Shown here: positions 35,075-44,067 of the stretch, piece after piece
Numbering within the stretch: the stretch's first letter is position 1
Layout of the letters: every line of letters starts with the position of its first letter
NCBI RefSeq assembly: GCF_016463975.1
Contig: NZ_JAEMNX010000001.1
Span: forward strand, 434,001-498,000
Source of the DNA: Marinomonas transparens
GTDB taxonomy: Bacteria > Pseudomonadota > Gammaproteobacteria > Pseudomonadales > Marinomonadaceae
DNA length: 64,000 nt
Reading direction: 5' to 3'
Made by a program: the position numbers and the translations under genes
The notes under the pieces: model-generated
The model's database searches: none
What the model saw: only the letters and a program-made list of their open reading frames with translations
Told to the model about the DNA's origin: nothing

Positions 35075-35941
35075 TTACTCAATATTCTGAATCTGCTCTC
35101 TCATTTGTTCAATCAACACCTTTAATTCCACCGCGCTTTGTGTTGTTTCCACCACGATGGATTTAGAGGAAAGCGTATTAGCCTCGCGGTTGAGTTCTTG
35201 CATGAGAAAGTCGAGGCGACGGCCGATGGGGCCTTTTTGTTTGAGCTGGCGGCGTACTTCTTTGGTGTGGGTCGCGAGTCGGTCGAGTTCTTCGGCGACG
35301 TCGGCTTTTTGTGCCAGTAATACGATTTCCGCTTCAACGCGCATGGGGTCTAGGTCAACTTTGGCGGCTTCTAGTTTGTCGATGAGATTTTGCTTTTGCG
35401 CGGCGATGATCTCTGGCAGTTTGCTTTGTACTTCTACAACGATGGCGTCGATGGCGTCTAGGCGTTGTTCGATGATGAGTTCAAGCTGTTCTCCTTCACG
35501 CAGGCGCACTTGGATGAGTTCTTCCACGCTTTTGTTAAACAGGTCTATGACGGCTTTTTTCATCAGTTCCGCATCGGTACCAGCGTCACTTAAGATGCCC
35601 GGCCATTTTAGAATGTCCAGCGGGTCTGCTGGGTTTAAGTCTTTAAACCAAGTGCCCAGTTCGCTAACCGCGTTGGCTAAGGCTTGGGCGTTGTCCGTAT
35701 TGATGGTTAGGCTGGTCGCGGCTTTATCGACGGCTTGGAAGCGCAGTTGGCATTCCAGTTTGCCTCGGTTGAGTTTTTTGCGCAGCACGTCACGAAAAGC
35801 AAATTCAAGCTCACGGAAGTTTTCAGGAAGGCGAAAGCTCGGCTCTAGGTAACGCTGGTTTACGGAGCGAACTTCCCAGCTGATTGAGCCCCAGTCGTAT
35901 ACGGCTTCTTGGCGTGAAAATGCGGTCATGCTTGCTGTCAT
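35075..35941 (-). CDS. yicC: YicC-family endoribonuclease
   Basis: A 288-residue YicC family protein. The N-terminal block SMTAFSRQEAVYDWGSISWEVRSVNQRYLEPSFRLPE and the C-terminal DUF1732 block (EEVDRL-like AEELDRLATHTKEVRRQL, GRRLDFLMQELNREANTLSSKS) are typical. YicC proteins are endoribonucleases involved in small-RNA turnover in E. coli. The gene is divergent from rph, the arrangement usual in gammaproteobacteria. A second ATG four codons in is possible. Confidence 0.95.
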   Translation of the reverse strand: MTASMTAFSRQEAVYDWGSISWEVRSVNQRYLEPSFRLPENFRELEFAFRDVLRKKLNRGKLECQLRFQAVDKAATSLTINTDNAQALANAVSELGTWFKDLNPADPLDILKWPGILSDAGTDAELMKKAVIDLFNKSVEELIQVRLREGEQLELIIEQRLDAIDAIVVEVQSKLPEIIAAQKQNLIDKLEAAKVDLDPMRVEAEIVLLAQKADVAEELDRLATHTKEVRRQLKQKGPIGRRLDFLMQELNREANTLSSKSIVVETTQSAVELKVLIEQMREQIQNIE

Positions 35942-36089
35942 TAGGGTTACCTATCTATCGAATAAAGAGATAAAAAAATAAAGGCGTTAGTGTACCTCAT
36001 AGACAAGTATTTCACAGGGAAAGGGCGCGCAATTTTATTTGGGTTCGTTATAATTGCGTCTTTTATGACGACCAATAGAGAGAGCAAGT

Positions 36090-36809
36090 ATGCGTCCAAG
36101 TGGCAGAGCAGTAGATCAGTTACGTCCTCTTAAAATTACACGTAACTTTACTAAACACGCGGAAGGATCCGTTTTAATTGAGTGTGGCGATACTAAGGTT
36201 ATTTGTACTGCAACCGTGGTTCATGGTGTTCCTCGTTTCTTAAAAGGCAAAGGCCAAGGCTGGATCACAGCAGAATACGGTATGTTGCCTCGCTCTACAG
36301 GTAGCCGTATGGATCGTGAAGCGGCGCGTGGTAAGCAAGGTGGCCGTACGGTTGAGATCCAGCGTTTGATCGGTCGTTCGTTGCGCGCTGCGGTGGATCT
36401 GAAAAAGCTTGGCGAAAATACTATTACGATTGACTGCGATGTGATTCAAGCCGACGGTGGTACGCGTACGGCGTCTATTACCGGTGGTTTTGTTGCTTTG
36501 GCCGATGCTATGCGTGTGTTGGTTGAAAAGAAGAAGGTAAAAGAAAGCCCGATTGTTGCGCAAATCGCAGCGATTTCTGTGGGCGTTTACAAAGGCGTTC
36601 CTGTTTTAGATTTGGATTACCCAGAAGACGCTAATGCCGAAACCGATATGAATGTGATCATGAATGACCAAGGTGGCTTCATTGAAGTACAAGGCACTGC
36701 AGAAGGTGCGGCCTTTACCGATGAGCAAATGGCTGGCATGTTGGCTGTGGCGCGCAAGGGTATTACGGAAATTATGGACGCACAGCGTGTGGCGTTACTG
36801 GGTCAATAA
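36090..36809 (+). CDS. rph: RNase PH
   Basis: A 239-residue phosphorolytic 3'-5' exoribonuclease that trims tRNA 3' ends using phosphate. The start [61 protein letters not shown] and [11 protein letters not shown] are family signatures, and the length is standard. It does not carry the E. coli K-12 type truncation. Promoter elements lie in the 148 bp shared with yicC. Confidence 0.98.
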   Translation: MRPSGRAVDQLRPLKITRNFTKHAEGSVLIECGDTKVICTATVVHGVPRFLKGKGQGWITAEYGMLPRSTGSRMDREAARGKQGGRTVEIQRLIGRSLRAAVDLKKLGENTITIDCDVIQADGGTRTASITGGFVALADAMRVLVEKKKVKESPIVAQIAAISVGVYKGVPVLDLDYPEDANAETDMNVIMNDQGGFIEVQGTAEGAAFTDEQMAGMLAVARKGITEIMDAQRVALLGQ

Positions 36810-37021
36810 TTAACATTTAAGGTTTTGTCTTTTTAAGCCTGCTCTGGCTTGCTATTCGCGCATCGGCATTTTGGTCTATGCGCGTTTTTGTTTGTAGGCG
36901 TTTCTTTCCTATTTTCTTTGATATTTGTATTGGTTATTTCTGCTTAAATTGTTCTTGCGTTTTACTTATGTCATGTACGAAACTTAATCACTGCATAAAA
37001 ACAACAATAATGAGGTGATTT

Positions 37022-37531
37022 GTGAAAAAGACGGTATTAACCATGGCGATGGCGCTTTCTATCAGCATGAATGCGGCTGCCGCTGATATTGATGGTGTAT
37101 GGCATTTACAAAATGCCGATAACACGCAAGCTCAACTCGATGAAGCGGTAGAAAGCGTGGTGAAAGAGATGAACTTTTTCATTCGTGCATTAGCGCGTCC
37201 TGTATTGAAAAAACAAACACAAATCTGCCAAGACTGGAAACTGAGTTCGACGCCTGATCAATTCATGTGGCAGTGTGATGACATTGAGGCCGATACCATT
37301 TCTGTGACTGCGCAAGGCGAAGTAATTAAGGTCGATGACGAAGAGATCGAAATCATGGGAACCTTTAAGGAAACCAGTGATTCTGTGATCACCATTCTAG
37401 AGTCAGAGCGAGGTATACGTACCAACACTTGGCAGCAGGTGAGCGATAACGAATTGCTTTATACCACCAAGTTAGAATCTGAAAAGCTGCCTAAGCCACT
37501 GACGTGGACGTTGAGTTATAAAAAGCAATGA
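37022..37531 (+). CDS. Small exported hypothetical protein
   Basis: A 169-residue protein with a signal peptide (KKTVLTMAMALSISMNAAAA, cleavage probably after AAA). The mature part is an acidic beta-rich domain (DGVWHLQNADNTQAQLDEAVESVV...). Two cysteines (ICQDW, WQCDD) could form a disulphide. The GTG start is supported by GAGGTGA directly upstream. I do not recognise the family; location is probably periplasmic. A strong bidirectional terminator follows and separates it from the convergent nucleotidase. Confidence 0.8.
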   Translation: MKKTVLTMAMALSISMNAAAADIDGVWHLQNADNTQAQLDEAVESVVKEMNFFIRALARPVLKKQTQICQDWKLSSTPDQFMWQCDDIEADTISVTAQGEVIKVDDEEIEIMGTFKETSDSVITILESERGIRTNTWQQVSDNELLYTTKLESEKLPKPLTWTLSYKKQ

Positions 37532-37569
37532 GGCTTTTTTAGTGTAACCTATTAATCGTTTAAGCCATG

Positions 37570-37607
37570 AAAAAGCCCCGATAGCATGCTGTCTATCGGG
37601 GCTTTTT
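37570..37607. terminator. Bidirectional rho-independent terminator
   Basis: Perfect 15-bp arms (37570-37584 and 37593-37607) consist of an A run plus GCCCCGATAG on one side and the mirror image ending in a T run on the other. It serves the exported-protein gene from the left and the nucleotidase from the right. Confidence 0.93.
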
Positions 37608-37630
37608 AATCGTGTTTTAGCTGATCGTGA

Positions 37631-39238
37631 TTAGCGTTTAACCGCACCCGTCACAGCAAAGTCTTCGACTTTAAGTGGGGAGTTGTTTTGAATGTATTCC
37701 ACTAACACATCGGCATCCACATAGCCTGAGTTGACGTAGCTAGGCTTGTCGGTGATTTTAGGGTAACCATCACCACCTGTTGCAACGTAGCTGTTGACGG
37801 CAACACGGTAAGTTTTACCGGCATCCAGTGGCTGACCGTTCACCATGATGTTGGTTGCCTTGTCGCCTTTGAGTGTCAAAGACACGCCTTGGAACTGACC
37901 GAATGCACCTGTACCCGCTTGCTTCGCGGCAACAACAGATAGGTAGTCGGTTAATTCAGCGGCGTTAAGGTCTACGTAAGAAATCGCATTACCGAAAGGT
38001 TGAACTTTCAATACGCTCTTATACGTCAGCACGCCTTTTTCCATGTCATCACGGATACCGCCAGAGTTCATGATGCCGATGTCCGCCTTCACTTTGTCTT
38101 TCATGGCATGAGCAATTAAGTTACCTAGGTTGGTTTCTTGACTACGAACAACTTTACGTTCGCCGATGAAGTCGCCATTTGAGAAGCCGATTTCGACATT
38201 CAGCTCTTCCTGACCTTTTTCTTGGAAAGGCGTTAGCATGGCCAGCATGTCAGGGTCTTGCGCAATTTCGTCTTCAATAAAGACACGCTTAGATTTGCCA
38301 TCCGCGCCTTTGACTTTTTTCTTCAAGTTAACCGGAATCAGTTTGTATTCAGACCAAACAATGGCGCCGTTTTTGTAGATAAAGTCTAAACGACCAACAT
38401 ACTTGCCCCACTCGTGAGCTTGTAGAATCAAGGTGCCGCTTTGCTCATCAGGTTTGAATAATGGGTTTTGCGAGTGACCACCGACAATCACATCGATACC
38501 GGGAACGGTACGAGCCAAGGTGACGTCGCCTGGTGCATTACCACCGTGGTTACCATTGTCGTAGTGACCCATATGAGTTACCGCGATAACAAGATCCGCT
38601 TCTTTACGTAGTTTGGGAATCAAGGTTTTTGCGACTTCGATAGGGGATTTTATTTCGATGCCTTCAAGGTATTCTGGGTTACCTATTTTAACTGTGTCGT
38701 CTGTGGTGAAACCAACAACCGCCACTTTTAGATCGTCAACTTGGAAAATTTTGTAAGCATCAAACAGGGGCTTGCCTGTTTTCTTATCCAAGATGTTGGC
38801 CGATAGGAAAGGGAAGCCTGCCCAGTCGTGTTGCTTTTTCAATACCGAGATTGGGTTATCAAATTCATGGTTACCCAATGCCATGGCATCGTATTTCAGC
38901 ATGTTCATGCCACGGAAGTCTGGTTCTGCGTCTTGTAAGTCCGACTCAGGAACCCCCGTGTTGATGTCACCGCCAGATAGTAACAAAGAGTTGCCGTCTT
39001 CTAGGGCGACTTCTTCGCGGATGTTGTCTATCAAGGTTTTACGTGCTGCCATGCCGTATTCGCCTCTTCTGTTTTGCCAGAAACGACCATGATGGTCATT
39101 GGTGTGCAAAATAGTGACGCGATATTCTTCGTCTACTTTCCAGTCAGGCTGTTTTGGCCCCATCATTGAACAGCCGGCAATGGCTAATACAACGCCAGAG
39201 ACAGCAAGGTGCGTGATAAAACGCTGTGTTGATTTCAT
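37631..39238 (-). CDS. UshA-like 5'-nucleotidase lipoprotein
   Basis: A 535-residue exported metallophosphoesterase. The ATG at 39238 is preferred because it begins a lipoprotein signal (MKSTQRFITHLAVSGVVLAIAGC) with lipobox Ala-Gly-Cys; the longer frame adds 24 unlikely residues. The catalytic domain has VTILHTNDHHGRFW, LLSGGDINTG, ALGNHEFD and GGHSQNPLF. The C-terminal 5'-nucleotidase domain has NLIAHAMKD, MNSGGIRDDM and NSYVATGGDGYP. It should hydrolyse nucleotides or UDP-sugars in the periplasm to salvage nucleoside and phosphate. No linked transporter is adjacent. Confidence 0.93.
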   Translation of the reverse strand: MKSTQRFITHLAVSGVVLAIAGCSMMGPKQPDWKVDEEYRVTILHTNDHHGRFWQNRRGEYGMAARKTLIDNIREEVALEDGNSLLLSGGDINTGVPESDLQDAEPDFRGMNMLKYDAMALGNHEFDNPISVLKKQHDWAGFPFLSANILDKKTGKPLFDAYKIFQVDDLKVAVVGFTTDDTVKIGNPEYLEGIEIKSPIEVAKTLIPKLRKEADLVIAVTHMGHYDNGNHGGNAPGDVTLARTVPGIDVIVGGHSQNPLFKPDEQSGTLILQAHEWGKYVGRLDFIYKNGAIVWSEYKLIPVNLKKKVKGADGKSKRVFIEDEIAQDPDMLAMLTPFQEKGQEELNVEIGFSNGDFIGERKVVRSQETNLGNLIAHAMKDKVKADIGIMNSGGIRDDMEKGVLTYKSVLKVQPFGNAISYVDLNAAELTDYLSVVAAKQAGTGAFGQFQGVSLTLKGDKATNIMVNGQPLDAGKTYRVAVNSYVATGGDGYPKITDKPSYVNSGYVDADVLVEYIQNNSPLKVEDFAVTGAVKR

Positions 39239-39414
39239 GGTTTGATTCCTTGGGTGTAATATTTGTTTAGTTAGTCGATTCTTTAATCGAGTGCATTTAT
39301 GAGGGAGCACTTCCGATAATCGCTATGAAAATGTATCTCATATTTGTGACAAGTTCGAGAGACTATGGAAAAAAATTGACCATTTGTGCAAGATTCGATC
39401 TGTTTTTATAAAAA

Positions 39415-39449
39415 AATGCCGATCAAGAGATAAATTCTTGATCGGCATT
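39415..39449 (-). terminator. Terminator of the Gts-like sugar ABC operon
   Basis: A 13-bp stem (AATGCCGATCAAG and its mirror) lies 35 bp beyond the ATPase stop. On the minus strand it is followed by a run of seven T. Confidence 0.9.
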
Positions 39450-39483
39450 GTTAAATGGTTCGGTAGGTAAAGGTATAAATCGC

Positions 39484-40593
39484 TTACTTATCCAAGCGTT
39501 CGCCTGTTGCTTGGTCAAACACCACGGCTTTGGATGTATCAAACATCATTTTAATGATTGAACCGGCTTCTGCTGGGTACGCAGGATTAGAGCGACAGTT
39601 GATTTCAGCATCGTTAACACGGGTCAGAATCATGGTGTCCGCGCCCATAGGTTCAGTGACTTCTACCTCTACATCCGTGGTGATAACAAACTCTTGGCCT
39701 TCTTTATGGGGCTGAGGTTCGGTGATCATTTCTGGACGCAAGCCAAGTAAGATGGTTTTTCCTAGGTGAGGCGCAAGTGACTCTGGTTTTGGGAAGGGCA
39801 AGGCGACAGTCGCGCTGGTTGCAAGTTCCAACATGGGCGTGCCGTTTTGTTCGATAACTTTCGCTGGTATGAAGTTCATCGCAGGTGAGCCCATAAAGCC
39901 GGCAACAAACAGGTTTTCTGGGTTGTCGTAAATTTCCTGTGGTGTACCTAGTTGCTGAACTTCGCCATCTTTCATTACGGCAATGCGGTCAGCCAAGGTC
40001 ATGGCTTCAATTTGATCGTGGGTTACGTAAACGATTGTTGTACCCAGTTTTTTATGCAGTTTTTTGATCTCTGTGCGCATTTCTACGCGTAGCTTGGCAT
40101 CTAGGTTAGAAAGCGGTTCATCAAATAAGTAAAGCTGAGGACGACGCGCTAGGGCACGTCCCATGGCAACACGCTGACGTTGTCCACCAGACAGTTGGCC
40201 GGGTTTACGATTCAGCAAATGGCTGATTTGTAACATTTCTGCAACGCGCTGCACTTCTGCTTCTCGTTCTTCTTTTGGCACTTTGCGCATTTCTAAACCG
40301 AAAGAGATGTTTTGCTCTACCGTCATGTTCGGGTACAAGGCATAGGATTGGAATACCATGGCAATATCACGGTCTTTTGGGCTGGTGTATGTCACATCGT
40401 TATCGGCGATTAAAATGCGCCCTTCTGTCACATCTTCCAAACCTGCGATGGAATTCATCAGCGTGGATTTACCACAACCCGATGGTCCAACTAAGATCAG
40501 GAATTCACCTGCTTCAATCGAGATATTAATGCCTTTTAAGACTTCCACACTGCCGTAGCGCTTTTTTACGTTATCAATGACTAGACTTGCCAT
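39484..40593 (-). CDS. gtsD: Sugar ABC transporter ATPase, MalK/UgpC type
   Basis: A 369-residue ATPase energising import through the two permeases encoded just upstream. Walker A GPSGCGKST, Q-loop VFQSYALYPNMT, signature LSGGQRQRVAMGRALA, Walker B YLFDEPLSNLD and H-loop VTHDQIEAM are intact. The C-terminal TOBE/regulatory domain (LGLRPEMI) is present. The start at 40593 is supported by GGAG six bases before; the longer frame is not needed. It is the last gene of the four-gene operon. The Gts name rests on the binding protein's resemblance to Pseudomonas GtsA. Confidence 0.9.
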   Translation of the reverse strand: MASLVIDNVKKRYGSVEVLKGINISIEAGEFLILVGPSGCGKSTLMNSIAGLEDVTEGRILIADNDVTYTSPKDRDIAMVFQSYALYPNMTVEQNISFGLEMRKVPKEEREAEVQRVAEMLQISHLLNRKPGQLSGGQRQRVAMGRALARRPQLYLFDEPLSNLDAKLRVEMRTEIKKLHKKLGTTIVYVTHDQIEAMTLADRIAVMKDGEVQQLGTPQEIYDNPENLFVAGFMGSPAMNFIPAKVIEQNGTPMLELATSATVALPFPKPESLAPHLGKTILLGLRPEMITEPQPHKEGQEFVITTDVEVEVTEPMGADTMILTRVNDAEINCRSNPAYPAEAGSIIKMMFDTSKAVVFDQATGERLDK

Positions 40594-40680
40594 GTTTTGC
40601 TCCAAATTCTGTTGTTTGAGTGACTCGCGCAATGAAAAATAAATAGGCGCGAGTACTGTTCATAGGCTGTTTAACGGCCA

Positions 40681-41565
40681 TTAACCTTTTACGGCGCCAG
40701 CGGTTAAGCCGCGAACGAAATATTTTCCTGCGAACACATAGACGGCCAATGTCGGTAGCGCTGCGATAATCGCCGCGGCCATGTCTACGTTGTATTCTTT
40801 ACCGCCAAAACTGGTGTTCACCAAGTTATTAAGAGCGACAGTGACGGGCTGGGTATCAAAGCCAGAGAAGGCCACGCCAAATAGGAAGTCGTTCCAGATT
40901 TGCGTGAACTGCCAAATGATGGTCACCACTATGATGGGGGTCGATATGGGCAAAATAATGCGATAGAAAATGGTAAAGAAGCCTGCGCCATCAAGACGTG
41001 CCGCTTTGACGAGTTCACTCGGAATCGATTGGTAGAAGTTACGGAAGAACAGAGTTGTAAAGGCAACCCCATAAACTACGTGAACAAAGACCAACCCCGT
41101 TGTCGTATTTGCAATGCCTAATAAACCCAAAGTACGGGCCATTGGTAGCAAGATAACTTGGAAAGGAATGAAACAACCTACCAACAAGGCGGCGAAGAAC
41201 AGGTCGCTACCACGAAATTTCCACAGAGAAATCACATAACCATTGATCGCGCCCAATAGGGTCGAAATAAGCACCGCAGGAATAACGATCTGGAACGAAT
41301 TCAAGAAGTAAGGCGAAATACCACCACAACTGTTACCAGTACAAGCACCAGACCAGGCTTTCGCCCAAGCGTCAAAATGCAGTGAAGCCGGTAGAGACAG
41401 TAAAGTGCCGGTACGAATTTCTTCAACGTCTTTTAATGAGGTAATCAGCATCACGATAAAGGGCAGTAAATAGACGGCCGCCATGATAAGCAGTACCGTG
41501 TATAAGGCCACGCGTAAGATTTTATCGACGCCAGAGGTTTGGCGCTTGTTAGCAATATTACTCAT
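40681..41565 (-). CDS. gtsC: Sugar ABC permease, MalG-like
   Basis: A 294-residue inner-membrane permease with six transmembrane helices. The ATP-coupling EAA loop is seen as SELVKAARLDGAGFFTIFYRIILPIS. The C-terminus FVRGLTAGAVKG is typical for this family. The ATG at 41565 has GAGGTG six bases upstream; the GTG nine bases earlier is less likely. It overlaps the upstream permease gene by 8 bp. A conserved loop containing GACTGNSCGG with two cysteines is notable. Confidence 0.92.
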   Translation of the reverse strand: MSNIANKRQTSGVDKILRVALYTVLLIMAAVYLLPFIVMLITSLKDVEEIRTGTLLSLPASLHFDAWAKAWSGACTGNSCGGISPYFLNSFQIVIPAVLISTLLGAINGYVISLWKFRGSDLFFAALLVGCFIPFQVILLPMARTLGLLGIANTTTGLVFVHVVYGVAFTTLFFRNFYQSIPSELVKAARLDGAGFFTIFYRIILPISTPIIVVTIIWQFTQIWNDFLFGVAFSGFDTQPVTVALNNLVNTSFGGKEYNVDMAAAIIAALPTLAVYVFAGKYFVRGLTAGAVKG

Positions 41566-42487
41566 GGCGTTCACCTCGCAATTCTGAGTACAGATAAGGG
41601 ACCAAAATCGCCAGAACGCAACCTAGCATGACCATGGCGGATGCTGAGCCCATACCAATTTGGCTACGGGTAAAGGTGTAGGTGTACATGAAGTTTGCAG
41701 GCAACTCGGAGGCATAACCTGGGCCGCCATTGGTTAAGGCTTGCACCAAGTCAAAACTCTTAATCGCAATGTGCGACAAGATGACCAGTGCACTGAAGAA
41801 AACAGGTTTCAACGAGGGCAAAATAATGCGGCGATACGTGGTAAAGGTGCTTGCGCCATCAAGGTGAGCGGCTTTAATTAAATCACCATCGACGCCACGA
41901 AGACCCGCTAGGAATAAGGCCATGACGAAACCAGAAGCTTGCCATACAGCCGCAATAACCAAACAGTAGACCACCATATCTGGGTTGATTAACCAGTCGA
42001 ATTTAAAGTCTTCAAACCCCATGTCTATGATGAGCTTTTCTAGACCGTTGGTTGGGTTAAGCAGCCATTTCCAAGCGGTACCTGTGACGATGAAAGAGAT
42101 CGCCATAGGGTAAAGATAAATGGTACGTATTGCGCCTTCGGCACGAATTTTTTGATCCAAGAAAATGGCTAACATGACGCCAAGGAACAAACAGATACCG
42201 ATAAATAAGCTACCGAACACGCCTAAATTGGTTAATGCTACCATCCAACGGTCATTGTTGAAGAGGCGTTCATACTGATCTAGGCCGACAAATTTATAAG
42301 ACGGCAGCATGCGAGAATTGGTAAAAGACAATACGGCTGTCCAGATCATATAGCCGTATATACAAACTAGGGTCATGATCACCGTTGGTGCCATAACAAT
42401 TTTCGGCATCCAGTCGGCCAAGCTTAGGCGTGCAGGGCGTCCGGCCCGAGTCTTTTGTGACTCAGAATTGGCGGTTTTAGTGCTCAT
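41558..42487 (-). CDS. gtsB: Sugar ABC permease, MalF-like
   Basis: A 309-residue inner-membrane permease with about six transmembrane helices and the coupling loop DLIKAAHLDGASTFTTYRRIILPSL. The N-terminal 25 residues are basic and cytoplasmic. It pairs with the next permease to form the channel. It lies 90 bp after the binding-protein gene, separated by a stem-loop, and overlaps the next gene by 8 bp. Confidence 0.92.
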   Translation of the reverse strand: MSTKTANSESQKTRAGRPARLSLADWMPKIVMAPTVIMTLVCIYGYMIWTAVLSFTNSRMLPSYKFVGLDQYERLFNNDRWMVALTNLGVFGSLFIGICLFLGVMLAIFLDQKIRAEGAIRTIYLYPMAISFIVTGTAWKWLLNPTNGLEKLIIDMGFEDFKFDWLINPDMVVYCLVIAAVWQASGFVMALFLAGLRGVDGDLIKAAHLDGASTFTTYRRIILPSLKPVFFSALVILSHIAIKSFDLVQALTNGGPGYASELPANFMYTYTFTRSQIGMGSASAMVMLGCVLAILVPYLYSELRGERHE

Positions 42488-42516
42488 AGTTGGTGCTTCA
42501 CTATAGAGGAGAGAGA

Positions 42517-42542
42517 AGAGACTGGCTACTGAGCCAGTCTCT
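42517..42542 (-). terminator. Intra-operon stem-loop after the binding-protein gene
   Basis: Perfect 11-bp arms (AGAGACTGGCT and complement) with a 4-base loop lie between the binding-protein gene and the first permease gene. No clean T run follows, so it is more likely an mRNA-stabilising or attenuating hairpin that raises binding-protein yield over permease. Confidence 0.7.
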
Positions 42543-42577
42543 GTGTTTTACACAAGTCTTGTTAAGGTGACTTGTTA

Positions 42578-43825
42578 TTACATGCTTGCTTTAACAGCGC
42601 GCGCTAGCTTATCAACACCTTCTTTTGGCGTCATAGACGGCGTATTAAAGAAGTTGGTTACGACATCAACGATAGCGCCCTGAACCATAGAGTTGACTGC
42701 CATACCATGGGCCATACTTGGTACAAGTTTGCCTGTGGTTGAGCTGGCTAGGAAAGCATCCATGGAAGAGTGTGCGCAAGAGTCAAACTTGTCACGAGGC
42801 ATATTCAAACGAGCAGGAATAGAGCCTTTGTTCAAGTTAAAGGTTTCTTGGAACGTCGGCTCAAGAATCAAACGAGCAAGGTCTTTCTGTGCCGCTTGTT
42901 TTTCTTTTCCTTCTACTTTAAACATGGCGAGAGAATCGATGTTGAAAGTAAATGCCCCGCTGGTCCCTGGTGCCGGGTAACAAACATAGTCGACGCCGGC
43001 TTTTTTACCTGCGGCTGTAAATTCACCTTTCGCCCAGTCACCCATGATTTGCATTGCTGCATTGCCATTGATGACCATAGACGTAGCGATGTTCCAATCG
43101 CGGCCAGAGAAACCGTCATCAACGAATTCACGCATTTGCTTGAAGGTGGTGAAAACATCAATCATGTCTTGGCTACGAAGGGTTTTATCAGACAAGCCAA
43201 GGAAAGCACTGTTGTAGAAACGCGCGCCTTTCGCTAGAGCAATGGCTTCAAAAAGTGTTGCATCTTGCCAAGCTTGACCGCCGTGAGCAAGTGGTGTGAA
43301 GCCAGCGGCTTTGATTTTTTTCGCTTCGACAATGAATTGATCCCATGTGGTTGGGATAGCCGCGCCAGATTTACGGAACACTTCAGGGTTTGCCCACATC
43401 CAGTTGACACGATGTACGTTAACTGGTGCAGCAACATAATGACCGTCGTACTTCATGGTTTCGCTAACAACACCAGGAAGAATTACGTCCCATTCGCCAG
43501 CTTTAGCCACATCGTCAAGGTTGGTTAGGAAACCAAGATCGCCCCATTCTTGAATGGTTGGGCCTTTGATTTGTGCAGAAGAAGGAGGGTTGCCTGCAAT
43601 GGCGCGAGATTTAAGAACTGTCATGGCAGACTCACCACCACCGCCGGCTACGGCGAAGTCTTTCCAGGTGTGGCCTTCTGCTTCCATTTCTTGTTTAAGA
43701 ACGTTGATTGAAGCGGCTTCGCCACCTGATGTCCACCAATGTAGAACTTCAACTTCACCTGCGTGGCTGGTTGCTGCCGCTAGAGAAAGCGCAACCGTGG
43801 TTAAACCGAAAGCAATTTTTTTCAT
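42578..43825 (-). CDS. gtsA: Glucose-type ABC substrate-binding protein
   Basis: A 415-residue periplasmic binding protein with signal peptide (MKKIAFGLTTVALSLAAATSHA) and the family-1 extracellular solute-binding fold. The run EVLHWWTSGGEAAS, WKDFAVAGGGGESAMTVLKSRAIAGNPP, PVNVHRVNWMWANPEVF, HGGQAWQD and NKGSIPARL closely recalls Pseudomonas GtsA, which binds glucose and mannose. It is the first gene of the operon, with AAAGGTTACTATC before the ATG. The neighbouring two-component system supports glucose as inducer. Confidence 0.93.
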   Translation of the reverse strand: MKKIAFGLTTVALSLAAATSHAGEVEVLHWWTSGGEAASINVLKQEMEAEGHTWKDFAVAGGGGESAMTVLKSRAIAGNPPSSAQIKGPTIQEWGDLGFLTNLDDVAKAGEWDVILPGVVSETMKYDGHYVAAPVNVHRVNWMWANPEVFRKSGAAIPTTWDQFIVEAKKIKAAGFTPLAHGGQAWQDATLFEAIALAKGARFYNSAFLGLSDKTLRSQDMIDVFTTFKQMREFVDDGFSGRDWNIATSMVINGNAAMQIMGDWAKGEFTAAGKKAGVDYVCYPAPGTSGAFTFNIDSLAMFKVEGKEKQAAQKDLARLILEPTFQETFNLNKGSIPARLNMPRDKFDSCAHSSMDAFLASSTTGKLVPSMAHGMAVNSMVQGAIVDVVTNFFNTPSMTPKEGVDKLARAVKASM

Positions 43826-44067
43826 GATAGTAACCTTTGTTATTGTTATTTCGTCATATCAAATACCCTGAGGTGTTTGATATTGCGTTATCTACTTCGT
43901 TTGAGCTTCTGAAAATCAGCTTAAGCTCATCTACGAGTCAGTGAATTTAGCAAAGGCGGTCACATAAAGGGGTAAAGTAGAGCAACCTATTGTAACAAAG
44001 TCTTGCATTATCTTATTTCAGTTTGGTCTTGGGGGCTGTGATTTTAAGAAAGGCCGAGTTTGCTTTC

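Noticed and set aside
35157-35852. 231-codon rightward ORF over yicC
   Set aside because: Ser/Arg-rich antisense translation of a well-conserved gene.
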